From assembly GCF_033878955.1 (NCBI RefSeq), contig NZ_CP138858.1, positions 3,499,001-3,563,000 on the forward strand: a stretch of DNA of 64,000 nt, written 5' to 3'. This stretch comes from Coraliomargarita algicola. GTDB lineage: Bacteria > Verrucomicrobiota > Verrucomicrobiia > Opitutales > Coraliomargaritaceae. The notes under the pieces were generated by a model that worked only from the letters and a program-made list of their open reading frames with translations, ran no database searches and was not told the origin of the DNA. The translations under genes were made by a program, and so were the position numbers. How positions within the stretch are numbered: position 1 is the stretch's first letter; the number at the start of each line of letters is the position of its first letter. Shown one piece after another: positions 17,355 to 24,421 of the stretch.

Positions 17355-18590
17355 TTATTTTTTTTGAAAGACAAAGAGATGGATCGGCGTATCCGCCGTC
17401 ATCAGATAACTGTGGGCCAAAGCTCGCGCGCGATTGATCGAGAGCTCCAGCCACTCGACCCGTTGCTCAGGCGCGACGTGATTCAATTGCTCGATCGTAT
17501 CCGCCAAAACCGCGGTGGCCACGAGGCGACCGCCAACGGGTAAGGCCTCCAGCGCGGATTCAACAATCGCGCCGATCTCACGTCCACCGCCACCAATAAA
17601 GACTGCATTCGGCCGGGGCAATTCGGCGCACACATCCAAAGTGCGCCCACGCACCAGCTGCACATTATTCAAGCCTTGTGCAGCGATGTTGTGTGCCACC
17701 ATATCCGCACGATCCGCATGTTTTTCAACACTGTAAACTTGCAGCCCCTCGATCAGCCCCGCAGCTTCGATGCCGACCGATCCACTGCCCGCCCCAAGAT
17801 CCCACAGCACGCCCGGGCGCAGGCGCAACTTAGCCAGCGCCACCGCGCGCACTTCCGGGTGCGTGATCATATTCATCGCATGTTCATAGTCATCGTCCGG
17901 CAATCCCAACGAGAGCTCCGCATACGAACTCCCCTCCGAGGCAGATGCATCCGCAGAGGGCAACAGGATCAACATCGACAGCCCCCCACATTGCGCCGAG
18001 GCAAGTTGACTCAAAGGGCCACGCTGAATGTTTTCATCGACGCTGCCCAGATTTTCCAACAGCACCGCCGCACGCGTAGCCGCAGCCGGATAATGACGCA
18101 TCAACTCCGCCGCCATCCATGCCGGCGTGCGTTGCGGATCGCCATACACCACCGCACACTGGCTTTGTAGAATTTTCCGCCAGGGCAAGCGCAGCTCACG
18201 ACCGTGAATACTAAAGAAATCACAGCCCGCCCAATCGATGCCGACCTTGGCACAGGCCGCCTGCATGGCACTGATCCCAGGCAAGACCACCAGACGCTCA
18301 GCCGGCACCCGCTGACGAAAGCGCGCCGCGATGCCGAAAAAAGACGCATCCCCCGAGGCCAAGACCCCCACATGCCGAGTCTGCGAGAGTGCGACCAGAG
18401 ATTCAATCTCCTGAGCCAGCTTCCCGCTCAGCTTCATCTTCTCTGCCCGCGACTCGGAAAACCAATCCAACAAACGCGCGCCACCGTAGAGCAGATCACA
18501 GTCCTCCACCGCCTGTCGAGCGGCCGTCGACAGGTCGGCCACACGCGTGCCGCAACTAATAATTGTTAAGGATCCAGTCATCTCTATCAC
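17355..18590 (-). CDS. cbiET: Cobalt-precorrin-7 C5-methyltransferase / precorrin-8 C15-methyltransferase (decarboxylating), CbiE-CbiT fusion
   Basis: A 411-aa CobL-type fusion. The N-terminal ~200 residues are CbiE (LTIISCGTRV, VLASGDASFFGIAARF, VLPGISAMQAACAKVG). From ~residue 215 is CbiT, a Rossmann methyltransferase (LWDLGAGSGSVGIEA, VYSVEKHADRADMVAHN, NAVFIGGGG). It methylates C5 and C15 and removes the acetate on ring C. The GTG at 18590 overlaps the preceding stop (GTGA); an ATG three codons later is an equally possible start. It lies centrally in the overlapping corrin operon. Confidence 0.93.
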   Translation of the reverse strand: MIEMTGSLTIISCGTRVADLSTAARQAVEDCDLLYGGARLLDWFSESRAEKMKLSGKLAQEIESLVALSQTRHVGVLASGDASFFGIAARFRQRVPAERLVVLPGISAMQAACAKVGIDWAGCDFFSIHGRELRLPWRKILQSQCAVVYGDPQRTPAWMAAELMRHYPAAATRAAVLLENLGSVDENIQRGPLSQLASAQCGGLSMLILLPSADASASEGSSYAELSLGLPDDDYEHAMNMITHPEVRAVALAKLRLRPGVLWDLGAGSGSVGIEAAGLIEGLQVYSVEKHADRADMVAHNIAAQGLNNVQLVRGRTLDVCAELPRPNAVFIGGGGREIGAIVESALEALPVGGRLVATAVLADTIEQLNHVAPEQRVEWLELSINRARALAHSYLMTADTPIHLFVFQKK

Positions 18591-19012
18591 GCCCTCGCGG
18601 CGAGCTCCTGTTTAAATGCAGCTAGCACCTGCTGCTCGGCGAAGAGTTCTAACTCATCTATGCTATACACTTCGGCCGCGGCCGCTGCGGGATCCACTGT
18701 GCCGCCTAAAGGCGGGACTCCTAACCTGGAATGCGGTGGCTCAGCGGATTCGGATTCCACCGCGCCGCCTAAATCGAGCACGCGGCGCATCAGTCCTACA
18801 TTATCCGTATCCATTATTCTTATACGCCGACCACTCAGCGCGGTAAAGTCTGGCCACAATTCGTAGCCCGCGCCCGTGCCGGCGTAGACCAGCCCCGTGC
18901 GACTCGGCAAGTCCGCCACCATGCCTGGCAGCGTCGCGACCGTGCCCGTAATCACGGTTTGCTGTGGCGTGCCGGCATCGAAGATAATCGAAGCCGGCGT
19001 TTCGGCGGTCAT
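18587..19012 (-). CDS. C-terminal part of uroporphyrinogen-III C-methyltransferase (CobA), separate frame, with extra C-terminal domain
   Basis: The first ~40 residues (TPASIIFDAGTPQQTV, TGTVATLPGMV) match the end of the SUMT fold that the upstream ORF lacks. The frame is -1 relative to that ORF and the two overlap by ATGA (19009-19012); a run of five A lies 15 nt before. Either a frameshift split one gene or it is made as two coupled chains. The rest (GLVYAGTGAGYELWPDF...VYSIDELELF) is an extra small domain I do not recognise. It also carries a 21-codon palindromic insertion (18701-18773). Confidence 0.7.
   Translation of the reverse strand: MTAETPASIIFDAGTPQQTVITGTVATLPGMVADLPSRTGLVYAGTGAGYELWPDFTALSGRRIRIMDTDNVGLMRRVLDLGGAVESESAEPPHSRLGVPPLGGTVDPAAAAAEVYSIDELELFAEQQVLAAFKQELAARA
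18701..18773. repeat. 63-bp in-frame palindromic insertion inside the cobA C-terminal ORF
   Basis: The 10-bp word GCCGCCTAAA occurs at 18701-18710 and 18764-18773, exactly 63 bp apart. Between them lie two inverted repeats: CCGCC-TAAA-GGCGG, and GCGGTGG...CCACCGC with a 17-nt loop. In the coding frame it reads about 21 residues including SRLGVPPLGG, with no stop. It looks like a small palindromic mobile element inserted with a direct repeat that keeps the frame. Confidence 0.6.
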
Positions 19013-19791
19013 GCCGCATTTTTGTAATTGGCAAAGGACTCTTCTAAGATGTGCGTGGCCATAAAGAGCACCACCGGCAGGTCCATCGAACGCGGATCCA
19101 ACTCGCCGATCGCTCCACCCGCGCAGCGCGGCGTCATCACGGTAAAGCCACGGTGCACGCAGCGTCGCGTCAGCAAAAGTCCTGTCGCGGTAGTGGCAGC
19201 CGACAGACTGCTGACAGCCGCCTGCACTTCAAAGGGCAGAGCGTATTCACTCAAGGTATCCGTCTCTTCACAGAGACGACCGAAGATGCCCGGATCGCCG
19301 GCCTTCAGTCGTAGCACACGCTTGCCTTCGCGCGCATAATCCAGCAGCATACGATTGATCTCTGGCTGCTTGACCGCGTGCTTGCCGCAGCGCTTGCCGA
19401 CATTCACGACCTCGGCGTCCGCGGGCAGTTGCTTTAAAATCTCAGGATCAAACAAAGTATCGTGCAAGCAGACCTCCGCACGCCGCATCGCCTCGACCGC
19501 CTCCAGCGTGCACATCCCCAGACGCGGCGCAGCGCCCGCCAGCACCACCTTGGAGACAAAGAGTGTGCGTATGCGCTGCAGCATAGAGTTTCCCACCGCA
19601 AAACAAACATAGCCCGCATCCGAACGAAACCAATCCAGCCCCGCGGCAGCCTTATCCGCATCCGACAAGCCCTGACAAAGCACCAACGACAAGCGACCAT
19701 TCAGCAGCTCGGCCAGCAGCGCGGCACTCAGCCCAGCAGCCCGCGCCACGGTCAGTTTGGGCAAATTTCCTATTATCCGTTCGATTCGCAT
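19009..19791 (-). CDS. cobA: Uroporphyrinogen-III C-methyltransferase-like protein (CobA/SUMT), N-terminal extension plus most of the fold
   Basis: A 260-aa protein. Residues ~1-80 form an extension of unknown origin; residues ~80-260 are SUMT-like (VNVGKRCGKH, EINRMLLDYAREGKRVLRLKAGDPGIFGR, SSLSAATTATGLLLTRR). The SAM-binding GAGPGDPELLT motif is replaced by LAGAAPRLGMCT, so activity may be altered. The C-terminal part of the fold is in the next ORF in the -1 frame. Expected role: methylation of uroporphyrinogen III at C2 and C7 to give precorrin-2. It overlaps the end of cbiD by 19 bp. Confidence 0.78.
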   Translation of the reverse strand: MRIERIIGNLPKLTVARAAGLSAALLAELLNGRLSLVLCQGLSDADKAAAGLDWFRSDAGYVCFAVGNSMLQRIRTLFVSKVVLAGAAPRLGMCTLEAVEAMRRAEVCLHDTLFDPEILKQLPADAEVVNVGKRCGKHAVKQPEINRMLLDYAREGKRVLRLKAGDPGIFGRLCEETDTLSEYALPFEVQAAVSSLSAATTATGLLLTRRCVHRGFTVMTPRCAGGAIGELDPRSMDLPVVLFMATHILEESFANYKNAA

Positions 19792-20930
19792 AGTATCTCC
19801 CTTTCTCCTGTCGTATCTAAAACATGAATCTGTAAATGCGCGCCCCCCGCCCAGCGGCTCAACTGCTGTACCGCCTCATCACGCAGCAAACCAATCACTC
19901 GCAATTGTTGCTCCGGCGCCAAACGACTCAGCAACTCACGCACACTGCGACAGTCATCAGTCGCCGCAGTCAGATCTTCCGCATAGCCCAAACGCTGCAA
20001 CAACTCAGCCACCTTCTCCGGCGACTGCTCGACCTTCTTTGCATGCGTATTAGGAATCCCCAGTGCATATTTAGCCAATTTACCGACCATGCAGACCACC
20101 CGCACCTCACTCATGTGATATTGCGCGCAGCACTCCAAAGACTCGCGTATAAAATCACCAAAGCGCACGATCGCGGCCTCTTCGGCGTCGGGGTAGCGCG
20201 TCTTGAGCCAGCGGTGACTGCGGCCGCCGGTCACCAGAGAAACGGAATCACCGCCCAAGCGATAGACCCCGCGCACCATCAACTCAATGGTCGCAATGTA
20301 GGCGGCGTGCGAGCAAGGAATCACCAAGCCCGTCGTGCCGAGCACCGAGAGCCCATTCTCAATGCCCAACTTAGGATTCAAAGTGCGGCGCGCAACCTCC
20401 GCCCCCCGCTCGATATTCAGTTCAATCAAGACCTCACGCACAGGGCCCAAATCCAAAGCCGCCAGATTCGTCCACAACATCCGGCGCGGCGTGGGATTAA
20501 TGGCCACTTTGCCGCGCGGCACATCAAGCCCATCGCGAGACACAAGGCCGACCCCACTGCCGCCACGCAAAATAAAGCGCACGGCGCCCAGCGTTTCAAC
20601 AAAGTCCTCCGCACGCGCCTCAAAGCTCTGGGAGGGATCCACGGCGAAGTTCACTTGAGAAGTGAGCCGCAAGCCATTGGTCGCATCCACATCTTCACCC
20701 GCATCCTTAATGCTCCAAGCCTCGGCACTCGCATCCCCATGCAAACGCGCGCCATCCACATTGATTGCACGCACGACACCATCCGCGAATTGTATTTTCA
20801 ATTTGGATACATACGGCAGCCCCAAATACGCATGACAGGCCGCTACAGCCGTAGCGGTCAAATACGCCCCCGTGCTAAAGCCACCCCGTAGGGGCTTGGC
20901 AGGTTGCGGATGTGTCAAGGTATCGCTCAT
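19773..20930 (-). CDS. cbiD: Cobalt-precorrin-5B C1-methyltransferase
   Basis: A 385-aa CbiD, the methyltransferase specific to the cobalt-early route. N-terminal LRGGFSTGAYLTATAVAAC is the family hallmark, followed by GGSGVGLVSRDGL, GKVAINPTPRRM and GTTGLVIPCSHAAYIATI. Length is normal. It confirms, with CbiG and CbiK, that this is the anaerobic-type pathway. It lies 3 bp after cbiC. Confidence 0.95.
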   Translation of the reverse strand: MSDTLTHPQPAKPLRGGFSTGAYLTATAVAACHAYLGLPYVSKLKIQFADGVVRAINVDGARLHGDASAEAWSIKDAGEDVDATNGLRLTSQVNFAVDPSQSFEARAEDFVETLGAVRFILRGGSGVGLVSRDGLDVPRGKVAINPTPRRMLWTNLAALDLGPVREVLIELNIERGAEVARRTLNPKLGIENGLSVLGTTGLVIPCSHAAYIATIELMVRGVYRLGGDSVSLVTGGRSHRWLKTRYPDAEEAAIVRFGDFIRESLECCAQYHMSEVRVVCMVGKLAKYALGIPNTHAKKVEQSPEKVAELLQRLGYAEDLTAATDDCRSVRELLSRLAPEQQLRVIGLLRDEAVQQLSRWAGGAHLQIHVLDTTGEREILCESNG

Positions 20931-20933
20931 CGA

Positions 20934-21587
20934 CTAGGCACTCTCCATGATCGCGTGCAGAGCCGTGACCGCCAAAGGACTGCCCCCGCGGCGACCGCTT
21001 AAGACGATATGCGGCACATCGGTGCGCATCAGCCACTCCTTCGATTCGATCACATTGACGAAGCCCACCGGCATACCGATAATCAACCGAGGACGCAGCT
21101 CGCCCGCCTCGATCATACGGCAAATGCCAGCCAGCGCCAGCGGCGCGTTACCAATCAGAACAATACCATCGTCGATAATCGGACGCCCCACATCGATCGC
21201 AGCCAAGGCACGGGTGCAATTACGATCCTTCGCCAATTCCGCCACCTCCGGATCGGCCACATAACAGTGAATACTTTCCCGCGCGTAAGCCGGATGAAAC
21301 TTCTGCAATTTCGGCACCGAGATGCCCGAACGAATCATATTCGAGTCGCTATAAATCGGACGCCCCTCGCGCAGCGCCTCTAAGCCCACTTCGACCGGGT
21401 TGCCGTGAAAGCCCACCTCACCCAAAATCGCAAACTCCGTAGTGGTATGAATCATACGACGCACAACGCGCCAATGCGGCAGCGGCAGACCATGATCCCC
21501 CGCCTCCGCTTCGATGCGACGAAAGCTCTCCGCCTCCACTTCAGCCCCCGTCCAGTCCCAAGTAATATTTTCAGCAGAAGTATTCAT
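20934..21587 (-). CDS. cbiC: Cobalt-precorrin-8 methylmutase
   Basis: A 217-aa CbiC/CobH that moves the methyl group from C11 to C12 to give cobyrinate. Motifs: RRMIHTTTEFAI (with the catalytic His), SDSNMIRSGI, ALAAIDVGRPI, GNAPLALAGI, IGMPVGFVNVIESK and HIVLSGRRGGSPLAV. The ATG overlaps the stop of the GATE protein (ATGA). Confidence 0.96.
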   Translation of the reverse strand: MNTSAENITWDWTGAEVEAESFRRIEAEAGDHGLPLPHWRVVRRMIHTTTEFAILGEVGFHGNPVEVGLEALREGRPIYSDSNMIRSGISVPKLQKFHPAYARESIHCYVADPEVAELAKDRNCTRALAAIDVGRPIIDDGIVLIGNAPLALAGICRMIEAGELRPRLIIGMPVGFVNVIESKEWLMRTDVPHIVLSGRRGGSPLAVTALHAIMESA

Positions 21588-22531
21588 GATGCAAAAGCGA
21601 TGTAAGTGCCCACCATGCTGACCGCGATCAACATGCGGACACCCTGGGTGATACCAATGATCCAGAAACCCGTCGTATCCGGAAAGATGCTCAAAGCCGA
21701 GGGCAGGTTGCGCCGAATCACCTTAATCGGCAGCGCCAGGCAGTAGCCCGCCAGCAAAGTAAAAAACGCCTGCGTCCCAGTCAGCGTGCCCGCGTCCAAG
21801 AGTCCCTTCGTGGCCGACACCGCAGCCGAGGTGCGCGAAAGCTGCGCCACGATGATGCCCATACTTTCCACCGGGAAGATCGAGTCCACCGAGCTCGGCA
21901 GCGCAGAAGCCATCCATTTAAAGCCACCGCTCACCTCGATCCAGGTGATCGCGGTATAGACCGGAATCGCCACCGAAAGCACACGCAAGGACATGCGCCA
22001 CCAGCGCGACCACAGCATATTCCAAAACCCAAGCTTCGCTTGCGGGCGTCCCTCCAGCGGCTCCAAACTGGCCGCATCAAAATCCTGCACTTTCACCAAA
22101 AAGCGCGAAGCAATCACCGCCACCAGGAACACCAAGACCGCCAGCGCGATCACAAAGATCACATAGGCCAAGCCCACCGTGCCCAAAGCACTCACCATCA
22201 AAGGCGCGAAAAACTTCAAATGCATCAGCGTGGTCGGCAGTGTATTGGCCGCCGCGCCCAGCACCAGCTCACGACGATTGATCACGCCCCCACGATGCGC
22301 CGCAGCCAGCATACTGTGGGCCGTCTTGGTCGAGCCAAAGGCCGCCACAAAAGCAGCCGCACATTCCGCTGGAAAATTCCCCAGCGCTAGGATCGGCCGC
22401 GCCAGGCGCGCCAGCCCTTTGATACAGCCCGTCACCTCCAGCAACACACCGATCAAGACCCCCAGGCTTAAATAAAGCCCCAACTCAAAGACCGAGGGCA
22501 CGACCTTATTAAAAAACAGTTCAAAGGTCAT
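21584..22531 (-). CDS. GATE (nucleoside-recognition) domain membrane protein inside the corrin operon
   Basis: A 315-aa polytopic membrane protein. The ATG at 22531 (MTFELFFNKVVPSVFELG) is chosen because upstream codons lie within cobI. About 8 hydrophobic segments are visible; the GATE signatures are FVAAFGSTKTAHSMLAAAHR in the first half and VAQLSRTSAAVSATKGLLDAG in the second. The family occurs in nucleoside transporters and spore proteins, but many members have no known substrate. It overlaps cobI by 11 bp and cbiC by 4 bp, so it is translated with the pathway. A role in moving cobalt or a corrinoid intermediate is an inference; no CbiM-type transporter is in the window. Confidence 0.75.
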   Translation of the reverse strand: MTFELFFNKVVPSVFELGLYLSLGVLIGVLLEVTGCIKGLARLARPILALGNFPAECAAAFVAAFGSTKTAHSMLAAAHRGGVINRRELVLGAAANTLPTTLMHLKFFAPLMVSALGTVGLAYVIFVIALAVLVFLVAVIASRFLVKVQDFDAASLEPLEGRPQAKLGFWNMLWSRWWRMSLRVLSVAIPVYTAITWIEVSGGFKWMASALPSSVDSIFPVESMGIIVAQLSRTSAAVSATKGLLDAGTLTGTQAFFTLLAGYCLALPIKVIRRNLPSALSIFPDTTGFWIIGITQGVRMLIAVSMVGTYIAFAS

Positions 22532-23255
22532 GATTCTGTCTCCGTGAAATGAATAAAGATAAATAGGTGTCCGGCATCGCCGCCGCTTGAATCGGATCGG
22601 TGGCGACCAATTCATCCGGCGATTCCAGGCGTGAAGCGTAGAGAAACGACTGCGCATCCAGCGCACCATTCACCCGCTCAAACAGCGCCGCCTTCTTGCG
22701 CGAAGCTTTCAAAAATACAGCCGTATCCGTGCCGCGCAGAACCGCCTCCTGCTGCGCCGCACTCGCTGTGGCCGGGATGATGGACAGCACTTCCTCGTTT
22801 TCCAGCAAAGGCTCACCCGTGCGCGCCGCCGCCGCTTGAAAAGAAGTAATCCCCGGCACCACCTGAATCTTGACCTGCGGATCCAGCTGCAACAACTCAC
22901 GCCGCAGATAACCAAAAGTGCTATAAATCAAAGGGTCGCCCAGCGTGACATAGACCAAGCGCTTGCCCGCACGTATCCAATCCAGCACTTCACGCGCACG
23001 CTGTTGCCACATCTCACTGCGCCCCGCCAAGTCCTTGGACATTGGCGTCACAAAATGCACCCGTTCACCCGCACAGCCGCCCAGCTCGTCGATCACCCGC
23101 TCCGACACACTCTCTTTCGTGCGCGGTCCCGCGACATCGATAATCACATCCGCCGCTCGCAGCGCCTCCACCGCCTCCAGCGTTAAATAACGCACCGCCC
23201 CCGGGCCGATTCCGACCCCCGTGAGCATGCCAGTCGCAGTCATCGTTTCACTCAT
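22521..23255 (-). CDS. cbiL: (Cobalt-)precorrin-2 C20-methyltransferase
   Basis: A 244-aa tetrapyrrole methyltransferase that methylates C20 of (cobalt-)factor II. Motifs: GVGIGPGAVRYLTLEAVEAL (SAM loop), VTLGDPLIYSTFGYL and VVPGITSFQAAAARTG with the LLENEEVLSIIPA stretch typical of CbiL/CobI. It lies second in the operon, overlapping the end of cbiK by 4 bp and the start of the GATE protein by 11 bp. Confidence 0.94.
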   Translation of the reverse strand: MSETMTATGMLTGVGIGPGAVRYLTLEAVEALRAADVIIDVAGPRTKESVSERVIDELGGCAGERVHFVTPMSKDLAGRSEMWQQRAREVLDWIRAGKRLVYVTLGDPLIYSTFGYLRRELLQLDPQVKIQVVPGITSFQAAAARTGEPLLENEEVLSIIPATASAAQQEAVLRGTDTAVFLKASRKKAALFERVNGALDAQSFLYASRLESPDELVATDPIQAAAMPDTYLSLFISRRQNHDL

Positions 23256-24169
23256 AGTGCGTCCTCATCTAATTCAGCCAATTCATCCAGAGCGATTTGC
23301 AGGTGCGCCAACCACTGATCCACCAAAGCCGGCATTTCACCCATGCCACGTAAAATGACCGAGCATTCGATGCCAGCCGCTTCCAGTTGCGACTTCCAAG
23401 AGTCCGGCTCCTCACCCGCCAAATCATTGCGCGCATGATCCCCCGCCACCGACATGAAAGGCATCAAAGCCGCCCGCTGCACGCCCGCCTGCTGGAGCTG
23501 CGCCAATAAATCCTCAAAGGTCGGGTGCCCCTCCACCGTGGCCAGAAAGGCCGTGGCATCCCGCTTTTGAAAGACCGAAGCCGCCGCCAGATAAGTCAGA
23601 TCCGCCGGATGCTCCCCCGAGCCATGCCCCATCAAGACCAAGGCCTCGTCCTCCGCACGCGACTCCGCCGCTTCTGCTAAAATGAGATCTGCGACATCAT
23701 ACACATCCTCCGCAGAAGCCAACAAAGGCCGTCCAATCGTCACCCGCTCAAAGGCCAGATTCGTCGATTGAAAAGCATCCACCGCGCTCACAATTTCCTC
23801 GTATTCCACACCCGCAATCACGTGCAAAGACTGCACCGCAATCTCGCGAATGCCCGCATCATGCATCTGAGCCATCGCCGCGATCGGCGCGTCATGCCGC
23901 TCACCCCGCTTCAACAACTTCTTACGAATAAAGTCCGAAGTATAGGCCCAATAGATCGGCGTATCCGGCCAACGCTTGCGCGCCATCGCATCGATCCGCT
24001 CAAAAGCCACCTGCGCCTCCGGATAAGAACTACCAAAAGTCACCAACAAAATCCCTCGCTGGGGCGGAGGCGTCGTGGCGGGCGAACGAGCCTCCATGGA
24101 TACAGCCCATAAACTAGATAGAATTGCTAGTAGAATATTTAATTTTAAGATGCACCTAGATAAGCTCAT
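23252..24169 (-). CDS. cbiK: Sirohydrochlorin cobaltochelatase with N-terminal signal peptide
   Basis: A 305-aa CbiK-type class II chelatase that inserts Co2+ into sirohydrochlorin. Motifs: GILLVTFGSSYPEA, YWAYTSDFIRKKL, VQSLHVIAGVEYEEI (catalytic His-Glu), LVLMGHGSGEHPADLTY and MPFMSVAGDHARNDLAG. The ATG at 24169 gives MSLSRCILKLNILLAILSSL, a signal sequence, so the enzyme would be periplasmic, as in the periplasmic CbiK of Desulfovibrio; an 82-codon upstream extension of the frame is not conserved. It is the first gene of the corrin operon; a 29-bp palindrome ends 7 bp before the start. Confidence 0.92.
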   Translation of the reverse strand: MSLSRCILKLNILLAILSSLWAVSMEARSPATTPPPQRGILLVTFGSSYPEAQVAFERIDAMARKRWPDTPIYWAYTSDFIRKKLLKRGERHDAPIAAMAQMHDAGIREIAVQSLHVIAGVEYEEIVSAVDAFQSTNLAFERVTIGRPLLASAEDVYDVADLILAEAAESRAEDEALVLMGHGSGEHPADLTYLAAASVFQKRDATAFLATVEGHPTFEDLLAQLQQAGVQRAALMPFMSVAGDHARNDLAGEEPDSWKSQLEAAGIECSVILRGMGEMPALVDQWLAHLQIALDELAELDEDAL

Positions 24170-24175
24170 GTAATT

Positions 24176-24204
24176 TGATTTACGAGAATCATTCTTATTA
24201 ATCA
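24176..24204 (-). promoter_or_regulatory. 29-bp palindrome immediately before cbiK
   Basis: Same element as 1886-1914: arms TGATTnAnnAGAAT-n-ATTCTnnTnAATCA, with a further TTTTGCnTTTTC flank on the minus-strand upstream side. It ends 7 bp before the cbiK ATG. It could be a Fur-family operator overlapping the -10, or a hairpin masking the start in a riboswitch expression platform; the sequence alone does not decide. Confidence 0.5.
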
Positions 24205-24237
24205 AGTAAGAAAATGCAAAAGCGTGCACGGACTCGC

Positions 24238-24252
24238 TCGGTCTCCTGACTA
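24238..24252 (-). promoter_or_regulatory. B12-box-like core, possible cobalamin riboswitch upstream of cbiK
   Basis: On the minus strand this reads TAGTCAGGAGACCGA; the bases AGTCAGGAGACCG match the published B12-box core AGYCMGGAGACCK at all 13 positions, about 70 nt before the cbiK start. The other conserved blocks of the aptamer (GGGAA/GGTG and CGCCACTGT-type) were not found in the ~170 nt further upstream, so a full riboswitch is unproven. Confidence 0.4.
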
Positions 24253-24421
24253 CTCTTTCCAGGTGGATACATCTTTCTTGAGTATATGGGGCAAAGCCCT
24301 GAACGTGCAGGCTACGAATCGCGAGTGGATCTCTTACTTGCGTCAACATTTGAGAAACGTGAATACTTTCAGCAAACAAACATCGATTTCGGAGGAGTTG
24401 GGCAGCCGAGCGCACGGCAGT

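Noticed and set aside
19836..20891. 351-codon plus-strand ORF opposite cbiD
   Set aside because: Antisense shadow of a well-supported gene in GC-rich DNA; composition is His/Arg/Gln-rich with no recognisable domain.
24224..24421. N-terminal extension of Lnt
   Set aside because: These codons overlap the cbiK leader and the B12-box-like core, precede the first membrane helix by over 80 residues, and would make Lnt unusually long.
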